DNA from: Lingula anatina
Taxonomy: Eukaryota > Brachiopoda > Lingulata > Lingulida > Lingulidae
DNA: 64,000 bases
Assembly (NCBI RefSeq): GCF_001039355.2
Contig: NW_019775494.1
Coordinates: 69,939-133,938 of the forward strand
Reading direction: 5' to 3'
A model generated the notes under the pieces. That model did not search any database. It saw only the letters and a program-made list of their open reading frames with translations, and was not told the DNA's origin. Shown here in pieces: positions 63,565 to 64,000 of the stretch (within the stretch, counting starts at the first letter, position 1; every line of letters starts with the position of its first letter). The translations under genes were made by a program, and so were the position numbers.

Positions 63565-63723
63565 GAGAAGAATTACAGACCCTTCTACATAAAGGATGTC
63601 ATTTTCTAAAGATGCGCTCTCGTGGACGCACGTACAAAAGATTCTACGTCGTGGACGAACAAAACAGACTTGTGTACGATGGCTCGAAGAAGCCAGGAAG
63701 GAAAAAGAACGAGGAAATCGTCG
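63565..63723 (+). CDS. Phospholipase C PH-domain exon (PLC delta/eta/PLC-L type), partial gene
   Basis: Internal exon of 159 nt, phase 1 at both ends, with acceptor TATTGTTTCAG (ending 63564) and donor G|GTATGT (gt at 63724). It encodes (G)EELQTLLHKGCHFLKMRSR, then GRTYKRFYVVDEQ, then NRLVYDGSKKPGRKKNEEIV. This is the first half of the N-terminal PH domain of phosphoinositide-specific PLC: strand 1 KG-x3-LKMR, strand 2 YKRFYVVD, strand 3 RLVY and a basic SKKPGRKK loop. LKMR and the RFY arginine match the Lys/Arg positions that bind inositol phosphates in PLC delta1 (K30, K32, R40), while the Trp-Arg pair at 36-37 is replaced. SRTYKRFY and the SKK loop also resemble PLC eta and the catalytically inactive PLC-L group, so the subfamily is open. 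EF-hand, X/Y catalytic and C2 exons must lie beyond the window. Confidence 0.85.
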
Positions 63724-63911
63724 GTATGTTTGTTTAATTTTTTTTTGTCAGTGTGAATTAGATATTTAGTGGTGTTTGTTATTTATAATATACATGTAAC
63801 ATCGTGGTATTGTTTAATTGGTTAAATTTGAAAACGAGCATCAGGTTTGTTGACCGTTAGTAAAGTCCATCATTTTATTTATCGGTGTCTAACTACAGTA
63901 TATATACCCGG

Positions 63912-63954
<43 letters not shown>

Positions 63955-64000
63955 GTATTTCTTAAGTATTTACATATTCAATCTCTTCTCTGATGTCTTA
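63724..64000 (+). other. Start of the next PLC intron
   Basis: Begins GTATGT and runs off the window. Contains a CT microsatellite. Confidence 0.7.
63919..63952. repeat. (CT)n microsatellite
   Basis: Pure CT tract of about 17 units. Confidence 0.95.

Noticed and set aside
1-64000. CRISPR arrays, operons or prokaryotic defence systems
   Set aside because: No spaced direct repeats of that type; microsatellites, splice sites and gene density are eukaryotic.

Overview
Eukaryotic (metazoan) genomic DNA, not bacterial. The window is AT-rich, with long gene-poor stretches, dozens of GT/GA/TTA/TA microsatellites, short inverted-repeat DNA transposons, GT-AG splice signals and assembly N runs. The frequent palindromic words TACATGTA and AGGCCTA, together with a peptide-type rhodopsin GPCR, suggest a marine invertebrate (lophotrochozoan, ambulacrarian or cephalochordate). 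The species cannot be fixed from sequence alone.

Layout. 1-18300: essentially gene-free, with a weak candidate signal-peptide exon (5308-5449), a Penelope-like element tail (7424-7532), two MITE loci and microsatellites. 18301-22220: one well-supported gene, a single-exon 400-residue rhodopsin-class GPCR (19436-20638), with a TATA/CRE promoter and a non-coding first exon upstream and a polyadenylation signal downstream. 22221-38290: mostly non-coding, with a Penelope-like remnant on the minus strand (26027-26239) and one candidate exon for a type II membrane protein N-terminus (32351-32506). 38291-64000: best read as the 5' part of a phosphoinositide-specific phospholipase C gene (PLC delta/eta/PLC-L type). 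Only its first PH-domain exon (63565-63723) lies inside the window; the rest continues off the right edge.

The main discovery candidate is at the front of that PLC gene. The PH exon starts in phase 1. At least three upstream plus-strand candidate first coding exons end at CAG|GT donors in exactly that phase. Exon A (41350-41656) and exon B (56240-56633) each encode a tail, a two-segment hydrophobic hairpin and a basic linker. Exon C (60216-60240) encodes only eight soluble residues. If spliced as read, one PLC gene would make membrane-inserted and soluble enzymes from separate promoters; A and B look like diverged copies of the same hairpin. A fourth, very weak possibility is at 62097-62103.

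Intron A also contains a 3.66-kb direct repeat (42116-45776 and 45779-49139). Its junction carries a single N placed exactly where the two copies meet. This is most simply an unmerged allelic contig overlap, so the real locus probably has one copy.

Two MITE families are scattered through the window: family 1 at 9348, 10210, 25592 and 50715; family 2 at 39303-39831, 52230 and 54170. Long ATG-to-stop stretches elsewhere have compositions expected by chance and were not called as genes.
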